A DNA stretch of 5,603 nt, taken from contig JALSQC010000013.1 of NCBI GenBank assembly GCA_026985625.1, positions 1-5,603 on the forward strand, given 5' to 3'. The translations under genes and the position numbers were made by a program. The number at the start of each line of letters is the position of its first letter. The stretch's first letter is position 1. Under the pieces are notes generated by a model, which ran no database searches, was not told where the DNA came from, and was given only the letters and a program-made list of their open reading frames with translations. Shown one piece after another: positions 5,423-5,603 of the stretch. The stretch comes from Bacteroidales bacterium (lineage in GTDB: Bacteria; Bacteroidota; Bacteroidia; Bacteroidales; JAFGXI01).

Positions 5423-5603
5423 TTAAATTCTTTTTATTGTAACATATCTAAAATAATTAGATAATAATATTTTAATGGATGGATATGTGTTTTTAAATAT
5501 TTTGTTTAAATCCGATAATTTAACCCAACTAACATTTGTAATATCCTCTATGGTTTGTGGAGTTAGTTTTTGATTAAAAGGAGCTTTCATTAAATACCAA
5601 TAT
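5423..5603 (-). CDS. NUDIX hydrolase, C-terminal fragment (partial)
   Basis: This is the last 59 codons of a gene that enters from the right edge. The fragment begins YWYLMKAPFNQKLTPQ, continues TIEDITNVSWVKLSDLNKIF and ends KNTYPSIKILLSNYF plus a basic tail, with the stop at 5425-5423. The pattern YWYLM, LTPQTxEDIxxVxWV, then a Leu-rich helix and NTYPSI matches the C-terminal part of NUDIX-fold proteins in Bacteroidota, where the strand-plus-WV segment follows the catalytic helix. The NUDIX box (GX5EX7REUXEEXGU) would lie outside the window, so neither activity nor substrate (nucleoside diphosphate derivative) can be assessed. The next gene on this strand, the T9SS cargo, starts 57 bp later with its own promoter box, so co-transcription is not required. 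Confidence 0.75.
   Translation of the reverse strand, partial: YWYLMKAPFNQKLTPQTIEDITNVSWVKLSDLNKIFKNTYPSIKILLSNYFRYVTIKRI

Noticed and set aside
2218..5442. Copies of TTTATTGTA(A) at 2218, 4242 and 5433, resembling half of the purA dyad
   Set aside because: A 9-10 bp A/T-rich word is expected by chance at about this rate, and the 4242 and 5433 copies lack the inverted partner.
5446..5462. Inverted repeat ATCTAA/TTAGAT
   Set aside because: Six-bp arms inside the NUDIX coding end, with no T-run or promoter context; probably chance.

Overview
The window is strongly AT-rich chromosomal DNA from a member of the Bacteroidota, most likely Bacteroidales. The evidence is: a secreted protein ending in a type IX secretion (T9SS) sorting domain; PurA, Fur-family and RsmI-like proteins of the Bacteroidales type; no visible Shine-Dalgarno sequences; and several exact matches to the Bacteroidota -7 promoter box TAnnTTTG lying 15-50 bp before start codons. 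No insertion sequence, phage gene, CRISPR array or other sign of transfer was seen. This looks like a core housekeeping region.

Layout from left to right: (i) the first 28 codons of a metallo-beta-lactamase-fold hydrolase on the minus strand (start at 85); (ii) a divergent promoter region; (iii) an RsmI-like SAM-dependent methyltransferase (180-881, +); (iv) purA, adenylosuccinate synthetase (906-2168, -), convergent with it; (v) a 25-bp near-perfect dyad in the purA leader; (vi) a Fur-family regulator (2295-2744, -) upstream of purA; (vii) a divergent gene with two adenylate kinase domains in tandem (2876-4045, +); (viii) tRNA-Ala(GGC) 8 bp after it (4054-4130, +), followed by a strong intrinsic terminator; (ix) a T9SS-exported protein of unknown function (4301-5365, -); (x) the last 59 codons of a NUDIX hydrolase (5423-5603, -). 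No gene-free stretch exceeds 135 bp.

Functionally, the centre of the window is about adenine nucleotides. PurA commits IMP to AMP synthesis and Adk converts AMP to ADP. The two genes are transcribed away from each other, with the Fur-family regulator between them and on the purA side. The most unusual items are: the adenylate kinase fusion, whose second domain keeps the P-loop and the nucleotide-binding arginines but has Lys at both conserved acidic positions (STGD to STGK, DGFPRT to KGFPRT); a Fur-family protein that has lost both structural zinc CxxC motifs but keeps the regulatory-metal His/Glu residues; and the long dyad upstream of purA. None of this amounts to a clearly new system, but the Adk fusion and the Fur/dyad/purA arrangement deserve follow-up.
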